A DNA stretch of 64,000 nucleotides, taken from the NCBI GenBank assembly GCA_014529385.2, contig CM043960.1:125589043-125653042 (forward strand), in the 5' to 3' direction. The translations under genes and the position numbers were made by a program. The stretch is from Adiantum capillus-veneris (lineage: Eukaryota; Streptophyta; Polypodiopsida; Polypodiales; Pteridaceae). Each line of letters opens with the position of its first letter. Position 1 is the stretch's first letter. Below, one piece after another: positions 32,630 to 44,996 of the stretch. The notes below the pieces were generated by a model, which searched no databases, had not been told where the DNA came from, and was given only the letters and a program-made list of their open reading frames with translations.

Positions 32630-34080
32630 TTAAAGTGCTCATGAAGTGATTGAGTCATAAGATTTGTACAAGTTTTATGATTGCCAATATTGTTGTTAAA
32701 TAGTGAAATCAAACCTTCTTTTATGTTTGATGGGTGCTGATGTATATACATATCATGAAATCTTAACACACCAAATATGAAGCCATTCGGACAGTGGGAT
32801 CTATTGTTTTGGGACCGAATCAAAAATTCATCGTTTTCGTCCAAAAAAGCAAATCTTGTTGCAAGAGGATCCAATCAAAAGCTATTTCTTGTTTGATGTG
32901 TGTTGAGGTATATACATATTATAAAATCTCAATACACCAAATAGGAAGCCATGCGGATTTAAGAAGCTTCAAATTTATGCTCGAGACCAAAAAGCGTAGT
33001 TTTAGCTTTAAAAAACGCTAACTCCTTATTAAAATGATCAACTCATAAGTTTTTAACATGTTTGGTGGATATCAATGTATATACATAGTACAATTCACTC
33101 CACACCCAATATGAAGCCATTAAGACACCTCAATCTCCTGTTTTGGGGTTGAATCAATAATCAGTCGTTTTCGTCAAAAAACGTCGCTCTTGTTGTAAGA
33201 GGGTTCAGTCAAAAGCTCTTTCTTGTTTGATGTGTTCTGATGTATATACATAGTGGACGTAAGAATCTTTAAACTTATGCTCGAAACCAAAAAACGTAGT
33301 CTTCTTTTAAAAACGTTAACTCCCGTTAAATTGATCGAGTCATAAGTTTTTAACATGTTTGGTTGATATCGATGTATATACATAGTATAATATCTCTGCA
33401 CACCAAATATGAAGCCATTCGAACAGTGGGATCTCTTGTTTCGGGGCCAAATCAGAAATTCATCATTTTTTTGTCGAAAAACATCAAACTTGTTGTAAGA
33501 TGGTCCAATCAAAAGCTCTTTATTGTTTGATGTGTGTTGATGTATATACATAGTACAACGTCTCAACACACCAAATAAGAAGCCATTCGGACTTAAGAAT
33601 CTCCAAATTTATGCTCGAAACAAAAAAATGTAGTTTTCTCTTAAAAACGCTAACTTCTAAGTAAATTGATCGAGTCATAAGTTTTTAACATGTTTGGTGA
33701 ACATAGATGTATATACATAGTACAATGTTTTTGCACACCAAATATGAAGCCATTTGAACACCTAAATCTCTTGTTTCGGGGCCGAATCAAAAATCGATCG
33801 TTTTCGTCAAAAAACACCAATCTTATTGTAAGAGGGTCTAGGGCCGAATCAGAAATCGATCGTTTTCGTCAAAAAACACAAATCTTATTGTAAGAGGGTC
33901 TAGTCAAAAGCTCTTTCTTGTTTTATGTGTGTTGATGTACATATTATAAAATCTCAACACACCAAATATCAAGCCATTTAAACTTAAGAATCTTCAAATT
34001 TATGTCCGAAACCAAAAAACGTACTTTGCTCTGAAAAACACTAACTCCTGAGTAAATTAATTGAGTCATAAGTTTTTTAC
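32630..34080. repeat. satellite array, ~167-bp monomers in two alternating types
   Basis: The conserved box CACCAAATATGAAGCCATT recurs at about 32770, 32936, 33104, 33402, 33570, 33736 and 33960. Spacings are 166, 168, 298, 168, 166 and 224. The 298 interval is two monomers with a ~38-bp deletion near 33255; the 224 interval contains a 62-bp tandem duplication (33780-33903). Type 1 carries AATCGATCGTTTTCGTC and TCAAAAGCTCTTT; type 2 carries TTATGCTCGAAACC and GAGTCATAAGTTTTTAACA. They alternate, giving a dimeric unit of ~334 bp. Both types end in GATGTATATACATA. Frames through the array are spurious. Confidence 0.9.
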
Positions 34081-34084
34081 AGCA

Positions 34085-34481
34085 TAGATTTCACGGCCTA
34101 GTAGGACTAACAGGGGAATCTGGGGAAAATTGGTTCGGGAAGTTTGGGTATAAATATCCAAGGTAAACTAAAACCACCTCATTTCCACTTGCAGCCTTTG
34201 CAGAGAGAGATTTCGACCTCTTTCGCACGACTTTTCCAAAGCCCACAATTGACCATTTTCAGCGCCGTCTCACACGAGACATGAGGGATAAGTTCTTTAC
34301 TCGTCAATGATCCATTTTGTACGACCGGTAGCTAGTCTAAAGCCCTAGAACAAACCCTAGAAATCGAGCAGTGCACAAAAATTACGACCAAAAACTAACC
34401 ATAGCGACCTGTCAGCTCGACCACATCAGATGGGATGTGAACTATAGCATGTCCTAACTTAATAGAACCTTTCTATATCAT
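34085..34481. other. flank of element B, nothing recognised; TSD at its end
   Basis: Sequence between the satellite and B. It includes a possible TATA-like TATAAATA near 34151, but no gene or LTR ends were found. The last five bases (34477-34481, ATCAT) are the B target-site duplication. Confidence 0.5.
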
Positions 34482-35537
34482 CGTTGGACGATATGCCGCG
34501 ACAGACGTCAGCATAGCGAGAACTCACCTAACATATAATTTCAACTGAGGACAAAGCTCGACCCGCAGGCGCGTGGAAGCAAGCAAAGGGTGTCAACCTC
34601 TACTCGATCGACTAATGACTACTTCCTACAGAGATATCAACTCTACATGCCATCGGTTCTGTGAATGTGAGAGTCTCCTGTGATGCTACTGCAAGCCAAA
34701 AGCCCATTAGACGTTCTCGAAACGTTACGAAACTTGAGGGATATTCTATTAACACCAATAGGCCACTCTCCCTAAGGTCCGTGACCAAAAAAACCTACTC
34801 AATAGCCTCCGTGCAGAAACACGTAGGATGTCTGGCCGGTTTTTGCAGGTCGACGTTTCCAAAAACTAAAGTGCCTAATGTGTAGCTCTACTCGCTCTGA
34901 TCGCGTGGATATGCTGAAATGCAAAAACGGACAACAATTACTCACCGAAACTCCAAAAGTAGCTCGCGGGTGAATCTGCCAAAACACAGACGAACCCGCA
35001 TGATGTAAGCATCAACACATAGCTCTCCTCGTGGGCAACACACTGCTGCTCTTTGTTTGCGATTCCGACCACCGTAGCTCCTGTAGCACACACACACACT
35101 CTCTCGCAATCTCCCAACGACACCGAAGATCAAATTTATTAGAAGTCTTTTTACAATGCTTTAGGTTTTGGCTTATATACTAAGCCTTAGAAAACCTAAT
35201 GTCCGACCAAAATGACATGATTTGTCCCTAGGCTTCTATAAAGCTTAATTACAACACCATGAGCTGGCTTTGCTCATCCAACAAGCATCTGTGGCCAAAA
35301 TACAATTGCCGACTTAAAATATGAAGTTCCTGTAAACATTACAAAAGTGGCCGTAATGGCTCAAAATAATAATAACGGGATATTCGATGATGTCCATGAG
35401 CTTGTATCTTCACATTACAGCATCCATCTTCGTCTTCATCACTTCATCATCATCTTTATTTGAAATCTTTAGAGAATCTTTGAGGAATCTTCATGGAATC
35501 TTTGTGGAAGCGTTGTTGAAAGGTTGACCTTTCAACA
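34482..35537 (-). repeat. 3' LTR of element B
   Basis: Ends CTTTCAACA; contains ACACGTAGGATGTC at 34819-34832, the inner half of the B palindrome with one CpG transition, and a TATA box at 35171-35180. Confidence 0.95.
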
Positions 35538-35550
35538 CTCTCCCCCTCCG
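35538..35550 (-). other. polypurine tract of element B
   Basis: Minus-strand CGGAGGGGGAGAG directly abutting the 3' LTR; plus-strand primer site of reverse transcription. Confidence 0.85.
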
Positions 35551-36750
35551 AAGTCTTGTCGTCCCCGACAAGACCCTATGTCTGCAGTGGCCTTGACGAG
35601 TGCTTCATGTTTTGGTGTTGGTTGAAACTTTTGTTGTTGCAGTTGCTTCTACCAGATGCTTTGTATGTTGTAGAGGTACCTTTTTCTTGTACATGTAGTG
35701 TAGTTGAAGCCATAGCTCTCCCCCTCTGATTGGTTGTTGTAGCGTGAATAGGTTGAGTGAGGTTTGTTGTTGCAGCAAGTATTTATCTTGGCAGCTCTGT
35801 ATTCTTTGTTCTTTGGGTGTCATCTTGCATGTGTACCTGTAATCTTGAAGCCTTTTTGAATTGTTTCTGGGCTGCTCCCCTTGGATCCTATAGATGATGA
35901 GCATGTAGTTGTTTAGGGATGTCGTTGGTCTACTTTTCTGTGTTTTTATAAGAAAAATAAAATAGTAAAAATAAAATGTGGCGTATATTACAAAATGAAG
36001 GTCTTGGAACCTGGATAGGACTAGAGGGAAAAAACCCAGTGGGAAAAAAATGCCTTTAGTCACCATTAAATGTGAGGCTATATGTACTTATGTTTGATGT
36101 AACCGAGTTTTGTTGAGTTAAAGTACTTATGGCCGTATGGCTACTATTACTGGATATACAGTGGATAAGTGTTAGTAGCTTGAAGTCAGAGTCATTGTTG
36201 TTGAGCAATTGCTTATGAAACCTGTTACCACTTCGTCATCGTCATTTTGTTGTGTAAGTGCATGGGTGGAACACAAATCGTGTCAAATGCAAATGTCCAA
36301 TGATGGGACATTATATATGCTTGCACAGATAGATGCATGGGAAACAATATGCGGTGCGAGAGGAGTTTGAATGGGTGCTTCCAGGAGTGAACGTAGCTAG
36401 AGAAGCAAAAAAATATATATTTGACTTCAAGAGCTGCCGTTACTCACAAGAAGGGTTTTTGTTGACGAGGTTTTTTCCACTCTCCTCACTGTGTTCATGT
36501 GCGTGAGTGTTTTCTAGACTACTCCGCCACTCCACCATTTAAAATAGTAGACTTTGACTCTTATGCTTACCTCTTCCAACATGAGTGACATGACTTTATG
36601 TATGCTCAACTCTCCAGCTTGAGCTAAATATCTAGACTCATAGACCACAAATAATATTAAGACATGAAGCTTGGGTCTAATGCTTGCTCATTTAGTGGCT
36701 CAGCTGCCCGACTCTGGACTCTTATGCCATTATTTTTATGGCGACTTGAC
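35551..36750 (-). other. 3' untranslated region of element B
   Basis: No domain recognised. The frame 35605-36066 is open but hydrophobic and then K/Q/T-rich, without a recognisable match. Treated as non-coding. Confidence 0.5.
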
Positions 36751-37630
36751 TTACTCTAGGGAGCTTTCGACCAAGAATAGGTTTTGAAATTCAAAACTCC
36801 CATCCTCGAAGAGAGGATTTGTAAAGGACCATACTGGCAATATTGGTTTCTTTTGCCATATCTGGGTGACCTTGGTTGTCAAAATTTCTTTTTTTTGTTG
36901 TTGGTCCCTTGGTTGAGAAGATTGGCTCGCTCCATTCCCCGTAACACTTTTTCTATCATGTCTTGACATTTCTTGAGAGCTCGAGATGACTTCAATCTTC
37001 TTCGTTATTTGTTGTTCTTTTGGCACCCATTTGTATGTGCATCGTGTGATTAGCGTGTCTTTGCAGATATCCTTTGCCTTGACTGTGACATTGTCCTTGA
37101 TTTTGCCTTCCGTGAAATTGCGATTATTTTCAAGCTGAAGTCGTTTGCTTGAAGAATGTTTACCTGGCATCTTTGGTAGCCAGATTCTCCGATTTCCTTG
37201 ATAGTAACCTTGTGCTTGAAGAATTGTAGATGGCACTTCCCATGATGTTTTTGATGTCTTATTGAGATGTACAAGAGTGCCATTTTTGGGATTATTTATC
37301 GATGAAGTCCTTTGTTGGTATGAAGGCCAATTGGATTTGAAATTTCCTGCCTCCCTTTGGTGAGCCTTGTTGGTTGGTCTCCTTTGGCGATATAATTATG
37401 AGCTTTGTTGTTTTTGGGGACGCTTTTTGAAACCTTTATCCACCACATAAGCCGAGGTCTGTGGTTTTGGTAACCAAAGTTTCTTTTGACCCTCATAATA
37501 GCCTTTCTCTGCTAAGTTGTAGTGGGAGGCTATCCATCCCATGTGTTTACCTTTCATCAATCGGCTAGGCTCATTTACCCATATTGGGTCCTTGACCTTG
37601 ATTTCTTCAGCTTTGATGTATACCTTTAAA
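36751..37630 (-). pseudogene. C-terminal W-x-P-K tail of element B protein, frameshifted
   Basis: Two blocks in different frames continue the 887-residue ORF. The first (to about 37400) contains GYYEGQKKLWLPK; the second (36751-37236) contains AQGYYQGNRRIWLPK and YKWVPKEQQ. The GYYxG...WxPK wording is nearly identical to AQGYYQGNDQIWVPK of element C, and W-x-x-K units also end the element A polyprotein. Rich in K, Q and S. Function unknown; the position (protein C-terminus) is the same in all three elements. Confidence 0.7.
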
Positions 37631-37635
37631 GATTT

Positions 37636-40299
37636 TTATCGACGATGATCTCGCAGTGTAGGGTATTTTGGTTGAAAGATTTTCTTTGGAGTCTGTCTTT
37701 CGTGTGGAATCATGTGGTCAGTTGATGTCGAAGCTCTGTCTTGAACTTTTCGGGGCTGGATTGAAGACTCTGATTTAAGGGGTTGCTTTTGTTGGTAGGA
37801 CATTTGTGGGCTCATTTTGGCTTTGCCTTTGTCGGAAGCCGATAATCTTGGAGCAATAGTAGGTTGGATTTCTTGAGAGCTAGTCGTGATGACCATTGTT
37901 GAAAATCCAGGTTCTTCTGCCAATGTTTTTTTCCATTGCTTGGACAAAATCAAATGTGTAGTCATTTTCGATGAATCCACCACTAGGAATTTGTCTTTGA
38001 TTACCTTTGACCGTAGTTTAAGGGAAGCTTCTGCAATCCCTAAGCTTGTGACGGCTATTCCATGTGATATAGGAACCTGTACTTGAATTTCATACAGTTC
38101 TGGCTTACCTAGAAGTAACCATAGCCCATAAGACATGACATTAGTCGTGGCAGTGCAATCTATCTCTGCTGTAAAGTTGAATTTCAGTTTCTCATACACA
38201 TCCAACGAGAATTTAATCTTCTTGTTGGCTGCCAAGTAACTGATGTCCTCTTTGCTTTTGGTACTTGTCTTGGACTTTTGTGCCTTGGAAGCTTTGTCAT
38301 CCTCTTGTATGTTGAACTTCTTTGTCATTTGACTGGTTGTAGCATGTCCCAAGTGCTTACTATCTTCTGCTGTAGCTGCTTGTTGGTGTTCATTGCTAGT
38401 TTCTGACTGTGACACCTTGATTCTTGATTTCAGAAGCTCTCTGTCACTATTTACTTCTTCTAGCACTTGAAGGTCATTCAATGGTGACTTTTCTTCTTGG
38501 AAATGTTTTGAAGCTTGTGTAGTAGGATGTTGAGGTTTACTCTCTTCTTCTGATGCAATGGTCGCCGTGGCCTTTGGTTTCCATTGTTCCATGGGTTTTT
38601 GTAGAGTCTCTTCTTGAAAATATTCATTCATATCCTGTATTGCTTGTCCTTGGTAGTCAATCTTGGACTCAGTCATTTCCTGTTCTTCTGTCCATTGTAT
38701 GTCTTCAGTTACATATTCTTTTAGCTTCTCATACTCTTTGATTTGTTCAATCACCAATGAAGAGTCCACAATAGAAAATTTATTTGGTAGACTTTCAGCT
38801 TCATCCATTGACTCTATTTGCATGTCTTCCACTTGTGACTTGGCACTAAGAATTTTTGTTACCTCTGCCACCTCTTCTTGTGTTGGCTCACTATCGTCAG
38901 AATCTTGGCTTCTTTTGCTCTCGAACCTTGAACTACGAGCTTCATCTTCATCACCTTGTGGATGCTCTGACTTGTCCTCACTGAGGTTCCTTAAACGATC
39001 TTGAATCAGCTGATTCAATTGATCTTTTTTGAATGCCTGATTCTCTATGATAATGTCGTTGACACCCTTGACTTCAAGCAACTGTGTCTTGAGCCTATCT
39101 TTTGTGCTCTGCGACAAGATCTGCTTCTTTTTCAGAGATCTTGTTGGGGATTCCTTCTTCCGTTCCCTTGTTGTCACTGTCTGAACTTTGCTTTTGGCTT
39201 GTTGCTTCTTCTTTTCCATGTAGAGCTTTAATGGGCAGTCCTTCACTAAATGACCAATGTCACATTGGTCGCAATATGTTGTTATCTCAACATGTGCACC
39301 CTTTGGACGAGGCAGCTTTCCATAATACTGCTGATAATGGTTTCCTGTGGTATCTAGATACAGATATGACCTCTTCTTTGCATGCATGAACCTGTAGATT
39401 ACGACTGACTTAGGTGTATCCACTGGCTTTGTCTCTTTATCCTTCATCGTCTTGTCCTTGAGAAGCTGAAAATAGCTTCCATTATTGCTTGCATACAAGA
39501 TCAAATCACTATCCATGCTTTCTAGCAGTTGTGATGCTAATTCTTCTATCAGTATATGGTCTTTGACGTGGGGCTTCTGCATAGCCTTAGGGATATGTTT
39601 CCGAGTTGATTTTGGCGAGTTCTGCACCGAGGGTGAAGATTGAACCGAATCTTTGTTTTCCGTTTCCCTTGATGATGCTTTTGGACGGGGTCCAAGTATG
39701 TGACTTACAGGTTTCCCACAATTGCTAAACCCATCCATATTTTTCACATCGGCTATTTCATAGTGCCTATCGTATTTGTCGACCACAATGACATCTTGAC
39801 CTGACCTTTTATATTGGGCATTGTGAATTTCCAGTGGTCTCTCCTCCGGCTTGGCATCTTCCAATGCTTCTTGAAATTCCACTTGGACTCCTGAAAAGGA
39901 CACTGCTTCTTGTAAAACTGGACTTCTTAATCCCGCTCTTGAAGATATAGGGTCTCTTTGTTGAGTTTGAACTCCCACCATCCGAGAGGGTTTCATATCT
40001 GATGTTGGCATCTGTTTAATGCCTGATGATATGACTTCTTGTGCTTTGTTAAGTAGCTCTTGAGACCAAGCTAGTTCTTTTTGAAGTTGGGCGATCTTCA
40101 TAGCTGGTACCTCTTGTGCTAGTGCAGTGCACGAGACTTGTGTTCTGTCTTTCCATGTTGTGTATTGTGTTGTGCCTTGTTGTGTGTCATGTGGTGTGTC
40201 ACTCATTTGTGTAGTGACAGCCGTAGGTGTCAATTCTTCCCGGTGCGTAGTTAGAGGTAAACCCATGACGAGATGGTATACATTACCACCTTTAGACAT
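37636..40299 (-). CDS. element B Gag-like protein with zinc knuckle and protease-like remnant
   Basis: 887-residue open frame beginning MSKGGNVYHLV, in truth the continuation of the 40802 ORF after a frameshift near 40320-40350. Features: DKYDRHYEIAD-type short repeats as in A gag, a zinc knuckle CDQCDIGHLVKDC near residue 341 (CX2CX3HX4C), long E/K/S/Q-rich stretches, and near 716 a domain with the spacing of retropepsin but AEIDCTATT in place of the D-T/S-G triad. No retrotransposon capsid domain was found, unlike A and C. It may act as an RNA-binding accessory Gag relying on capsid from another element (inference). Confidence 0.7.
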   Translation of the reverse strand: MSKGGNVYHLVMGLPLTTHREELTPTAVTTQMSDTPHDTQQGTTQYTTWKDRTQVSCTALAQEVPAMKIAQLQKELAWSQELLNKAQEVISSGIKQMPTSDMKPSRMVGVQTQQRDPISSRAGLRSPVLQEAVSFSGVQVEFQEALEDAKPEERPLEIHNAQYKRSGQDVIVVDKYDRHYEIADVKNMDGFSNCGKPVSHILGPRPKASSRETENKDSVQSSPSVQNSPKSTRKHIPKAMQKPHVKDHILIEELASQLLESMDSDLILYASNNGSYFQLLKDKTMKDKETKPVDTPKSVVIYRFMHAKKRSYLYLDTTGNHYQQYYGKLPRPKGAHVEITTYCDQCDIGHLVKDCPLKLYMEKKKQQAKSKVQTVTTRERKKESPTRSLKKKQILSQSTKDRLKTQLLEVKGVNDIIIENQAFKKDQLNQLIQDRLRNLSEDKSEHPQGDEDEARSSRFESKRSQDSDDSEPTQEEVAEVTKILSAKSQVEDMQIESMDEAESLPNKFSIVDSSLVIEQIKEYEKLKEYVTEDIQWTEEQEMTESKIDYQGQAIQDMNEYFQEETLQKPMEQWKPKATATIASEEESKPQHPTTQASKHFQEEKSPLNDLQVLEEVNSDRELLKSRIKVSQSETSNEHQQAATAEDSKHLGHATTSQMTKKFNIQEDDKASKAQKSKTSTKSKEDISYLAANKKIKFSLDVYEKLKFNFTAEIDCTATTNVMSYGLWLLLGKPELYEIQVQVPISHGIAVTSLGIAEASLKLRSKVIKDKFLVVDSSKMTTHLILSKQWKKTLAEEPGFSTMVITTSSQEIQPTIAPRLSASDKGKAKMSPQMSYQQKQPLKSESSIQPRKVQDRASTSTDHMIPHERQTPKKIFQPKYPTLRDHRR

Positions 40300-40352
40300 G
40301 TAATCTTCTCCTCTTGAGCCAAACGCTTTTGCTATAAAGTAATGATTGTTTT

Positions 40353-40802
40353 CTACAGGAACTTCATGACTTGTGACAGCCCTGTAGTATCGACCGTCTT
40401 CATCTCCATAGAGGGTACCAAATTTCTGTTTTCCATCTTGTGCTTTGTACAGAAAAATACTTGGAGGATATGTGTAGATATCTGTAAGTTGATCATGTAC
40501 AACATTTCTATCTCATTGTCGATGTATTTTTCGTGCCTCATGTAAATTGATCCCAGACAGTCTTCCATGAAATTTGGATGTGGGTGTAGTACATTCTTCA
40601 CTGTTTCAACTTCCACATATTGAGATTTCTGAGTTTCCTGTGTATCTTTCTTTGTCTTGATGTACAAATTCCGATTTTCATCCTCATAGCATGGCAGTCC
40701 TTTGTAGTATCCAATCAGATAGATCCGAATTTGCTCTCTTGTAATATCTGTGGATGTACTTGAAGCTTCTTCCTGACTAGTCTGATTCCTTTGAGACGCC
40801 AT
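40353..40802 (-). pseudogene. N-terminal part of element B Gag-like protein
   Basis: Starts at the ATG at 40802 (MASQRNQTSQEE). Residues ~25-50 read IYLIGYYKGLPCYEDENRNLYIK; a related short repeat (DGRYYRAV) follows in the next frame at 40350-40400. These resemble the GxxRYY repeats at the N-terminus of A gag. A frameshift near 40440 (frame carrying VFLYKAQDGKQKFG) joins it to the 887-residue ORF. Confidence 0.65.
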
Positions 40803-42781
40803 TGCTTTCGTCTTGACTCCCTTGTTGTACCTGTTCAGTGATAGCTCTAATTGCTTGCCTCAATGCTAATAAAAATTATTAGCACCCTTGTGTCGATCTT
40901 TTTCGCTTGAGGTTCTTCAGCTTTTGTGGATGCCTTAATCTCTGAGTTTTCTGAATTGGGCTTTGCTTGCACTGCTTGAACTTCTTAGCTCCCTTGCTTG
41001 CCAAGACTGATACTGTCTTGTCTGGCTACTTGCTTTTCCTAGAGCTTTTTAGTAGGCCTCGATCTAGTGGAAGCACTGTGATAAGTTATGCAACTTACCA
41101 CTATACTGCAATGACTGCTCCCTTTGTAGCGATTCTTGAGTCGAGCTAACCTGTGTTCACTTTAGCACACAATCTGCAAAATTCTATTTAGCTGGCAAAA
41201 CTTTTTCACAATGAATGAAAAAATCCTTGATGTACCTTTGACGGCCACACTTGTTCCTTGAGCACCTTCCAGCGGGTGACCAATGGTTTTCCCAAAAGAT
41301 AATTTCAATCTGCTAACTTAGCAGTCTTCAAAACCGTGATCGTTTTCTCACAATTCTTTCGAAATGTCGGTTTTAGACACTCCTGACTTCCGAATGCATA
41401 TTGAGGCCTTAAACGATGTTTTTTTCAAAGTTGAACTAAATGGTTTCTTTAGGCATACATTTAGTTCAAGTTCTGCTCTAAGATCTGTAGTGTCGCTCTC
41501 AAGCTACGTTTTGACATAAAAGCTTTTCCGATCCGATATCGTTTGTGAAAGTTATGGCCAAAACAGTGAATTGCATATTAGAATGGTCAAAATGAGTCCA
41601 AATTCAATTTTGAAAAAAGATTTGGGATCTCTGTGACACTGTGAACACTCCTATATGATCAAAATTACAGTTGGACCCTAAAACTGGCCTAGAGACATCC
41701 TACGCGTAGGATGTCTATATGCTCAAAATTGAACAAACTTTGGTCCAGAGACTCCCCTTGAGTCCAGCAACACAATGGTATGCTCAGAATTTTATTTGGA
41801 CCTGAAAATGGCCTTGAGACATCCTACGCGTAGGATGTCTTTTTGCTCAGAATGACTTGAAATTTTCACCCCAGCTTCTCCTTGATGTGCTGATCACAGT
41901 GGTGTGCTCATAGGTTGGTTTGGAGTCCTAAATAAAGCTGAAGACATCCTACGCATAAGATGTCTAACTGCTCAGATTTTGTCCAAACTTGCACTGTAGC
42001 TTTCCCTTGATGTGCTCAACTCACAGCTATTTTTACTTTTTGATTCTGACACCTATAGGTTGGTCAAATGATCAAGAATCTGTTCCAAAAGCCTGATGTC
42101 TGTTCTGATGAATTTCCAAGTCAAATCAGCTCCAAATTTGGACCAAATTTGACTAGGAGGCTTGCCTAAGGCTATATGACAGCATGATATGGTCACAGTA
42201 GAATTTTGGTTTCAGAATTATGCAGTAGACATCCTACGCGTAGGATGTCTTTTTGCTCATAATGAACCCAAATTTGAACCACAGACTCTCCTTAAGATGT
42301 TGATCACTGTGGTATGCTCAGAATTTTGTTTAGAGTCCAAAATCACACAGAAGACATACTACGCGTAGGATGTCTTTTTGGCCTATTTGACCCCAGACTT
42401 GTCCCACAGCTTCCCCTTGATGTCAGCAACCCAGTGGTATGCTCAGATTTTGGTTTGGATTTCAAAAGATCCCAATTTTAGATGTTCTTGCCTTTTTTTC
42501 AGTCAGAAGTGCTAAAGTCCGCTTTGAACCCAATTTTCTCACCCAAATGAGGTGAAACCCCTTTCAGTCACTCAATATATCATTCAAGACATGTTCATGC
42601 AGCCATATTATGGTTTTGGTCTTGGAATAATGCCTTGGCACAATTTGGGTAGGATGTCTGGCAATTTCAGTCTATCTGGCCTTATCCTATCAAGATATGG
42701 TCAAGTTCCCCCTTCCAGGTGAAAATAGGGTAAAACCTACCTTCTGAACACAATGGTCAGCTCAGAATTTCAAAATTTCCA
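40803..42781 (-). other. element B leader, part next to gag
   Basis: Untranslated leader interrupted by element C at 42781. Recurrent phrases such as TGGTATGCTCAGAATTTT between palindromes show a decayed repeat unit. Confidence 0.75.
41694..42658. repeat. palindrome array of element B, 3' part of its leader
   Basis: Copies at 41694-41715, 41818-41839, 41943-41964, 42238-42259 and 42353-42374, plus a degraded one at 42637-42658 keeping GTAGGATGTC. Consensus arms GACATCCTACG and CGTAGGATGTC. Spacings 124, 125, 295, 115 and 284 bp. Three of the six are perfect. Confidence 0.95.
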
Positions 42782-43024
42782 TGTGCGCTCCTTGCCGCAC
42801 TGTCGAAGCAAGGGACTTGCCAATACACCGTGTGCGAGCCACAAACGGCTCCAAGCACACAACAAGCCTAAACTAGCAAGCTCAAGAAAACAAAGGGTGT
42901 GTCACTCACCGCTCTACGCTCGCCTTCGTGGTGGATTCCTCGCCGCGATGAAGAAGAAGCTGCAGTCGTGCCGCGCTCAACCGCTTCGCCGCCGTCGTGC
43001 CTTCGTAATGCTCGATCGCACACA

Positions 43025-43072
<48 letters not shown>

Positions 43073-43369
43073 AGGAGGTGAAGAAGAAGAAGATGGAGAT
43101 GGAGCAAGAGCACTCTTCTATTGCAAAAATGAGAGAATGAGTAAAAATTAGGTTTAGTTGGCTTTTATAGAAGCTCACCCCATTCACACTTGGGTGCCCA
43201 TGCTTAGCCAACTAATCCCTTGAATGTCCAAGTTAAAGTGCGCCTCTCATTGGCGATCACTCTTACCCTTTTCCTATTGGTCCGACAAGCCCGGTACCTG
43301 ACTCTACTTAAATAAATAATACGCGTCCATCGTAGGTGATGGGGTGTCCGTGAGCCGTGAGGGTTAACA
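42782..43369 (-). repeat. 3' LTR of element C
   Basis: Starts TGTGCGCTCC, ends GGGTTAACA. Contains a (CT)n(CA)n tract at 43033-43071, TATA at 43161-43170 and an ACGCGT at about 43321. Confidence 0.95.
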
Positions 43370-43370
43370 T

Positions 43371-43381
43371 GCCCCCCTTCC
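43371..43381 (-). other. polypurine tract of element C
   Basis: Minus-strand GGAAGGGGGGC one base from the 3' LTR. Confidence 0.8.
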
Positions 43382-44996
43382 TGATGTAGATTCCGTCCTC
43401 GGAAGCTATTGAGTTGAAGCAAGTTTGTCGAGGTGGAAGAGCATTTGAGATGAATGTCCTTAGCCTTCTTTAGTCACTGCAAAATCAAACAACATTGGCA
43501 CAGTAATTGCATTCTCTTAAAAAGCATATGCAGTTTTAGGTAGACAAATTGATTGGTCAAAGAATTTCAAACAATTTGTTAGCAATGAACATTAAATTGC
43601 AATGTAATCAAAGGCATAAACAGATGTAAAGGTAGAAAATTAAACAAGTCTGGGGTCGCTAATTTGACGGTCGAAAGGCACTAGAGATCGAATATTAATA
43701 CCATGGGTAAGCTTCTTAATTTTCTGTGGTCAATTAAGTTGTTTAATCGCGAGAGCCAAGTATTCATGTTCGAGGGCTGACTAGAGGCTATACCTAGAAA
43801 ACCTTGTAGTTAAGCTACCATAAAAGGAATTTCTCATGAAATCATCGCCTGACTGATTACTTTTTCTTTGACCCCCCAAAGTCTGTTCACATTGATTCAA
43901 TTATGATGTGTGTGCTTATTTTGTATGCCTTGGGTTTTTTGCTTTTCAAGGAAACGCGCCTACACTGGGAACCTCTAGGGCTCTAGTACCATAGGCAATA
44001 CATGTGAGTGAAGTACCAAATCAAGCTGAGATTTCTCTTCCAGTGTAAGATTTTACATTGTGGCACTTTGATTTTTTGCTTGTTCATTTTCAGCATTTAA
44101 ATTTTGTAACTTTGGGGGGTCATATAACACTGTTACCCTCCCCAGGCTCATCACATTAGTAAACTCCCTTTATAATACTTAAGCTAAAGGTCAATAGGGT
44201 TAAGCCCACTAGAAAGCCCTAGTACATTTCATACAATGCTGCCTAAATCGGATTAAGAACCTAAGTAACCATTGCTTATTAGGAAGGCATTCCCCATGGT
44301 ATTAAGAGAAGATTTCTAATACCTAGCTTGGTCAAACTAGCTTAGTCGGACTGCTTGATTTTTAAACCTAGACAAGTGATTATAACAAAACACTACATTG
44401 AATTAAATGTTTGATACTAAGCAAATGCACTGAATATTATGCTACCAATCACAATCAAAGCAGACAAACATGGATGCAAAAAGATAAGGGCAATGCTAAT
44501 GGACAAGAAACACCTGTTTGTGTTGATGGTCGCGCTTGATTTGAAGAGTGAGTCGAGATAAAGATTCCATGAAGGTCCAAATCCTATCAATAGCAACACG
44601 CTCCTGTACACACTAGGAAACAAAAGGAATACCTCCAGGAGGCACATTAGTGGGAAAAGAGAACTTTGCTAATCACTCAACTCTAAAACAGAAACACTCC
44701 TATCGTACTAATCTTACCTACCCTCCATCACTCAAGTGATGAGGATCAAAGGTGTTTTATGGCATAGGTTTCTATTTCACTGTACCAGATGTGACATGTG
44801 TAGGTCTGAGTCAATGTTTTGACTTTTATTGTGCATACTCGTTTGCTAATTGCTCTTGCTCCTTTTTTTTTTTGTGAGTATAAAGCTTTATATGTACATT
44901 CCCTAAGATTGGAGATATAGAGGTCAGGGAAAAAGGTTGAGAGGGAAGCAAGTGAATGATGACAGTCAGCAAACACTCCCCCCTTCCTTGGGTAGA
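43382..44996 (-). other. 3' untranslated region of element C
   Basis: 1.6 kb, AT-rich, no domain and no palindrome array of the A/B type. Short open frames (44417-44647, 44746-45036) are not supported. Confidence 0.6.

Noticed and set aside
43321-43326. ACGCGT in the C LTR as the same half-site system
   Set aside because: Flanks do not match any palindrome arm and no internal array exists in C; a six-base match is weak.
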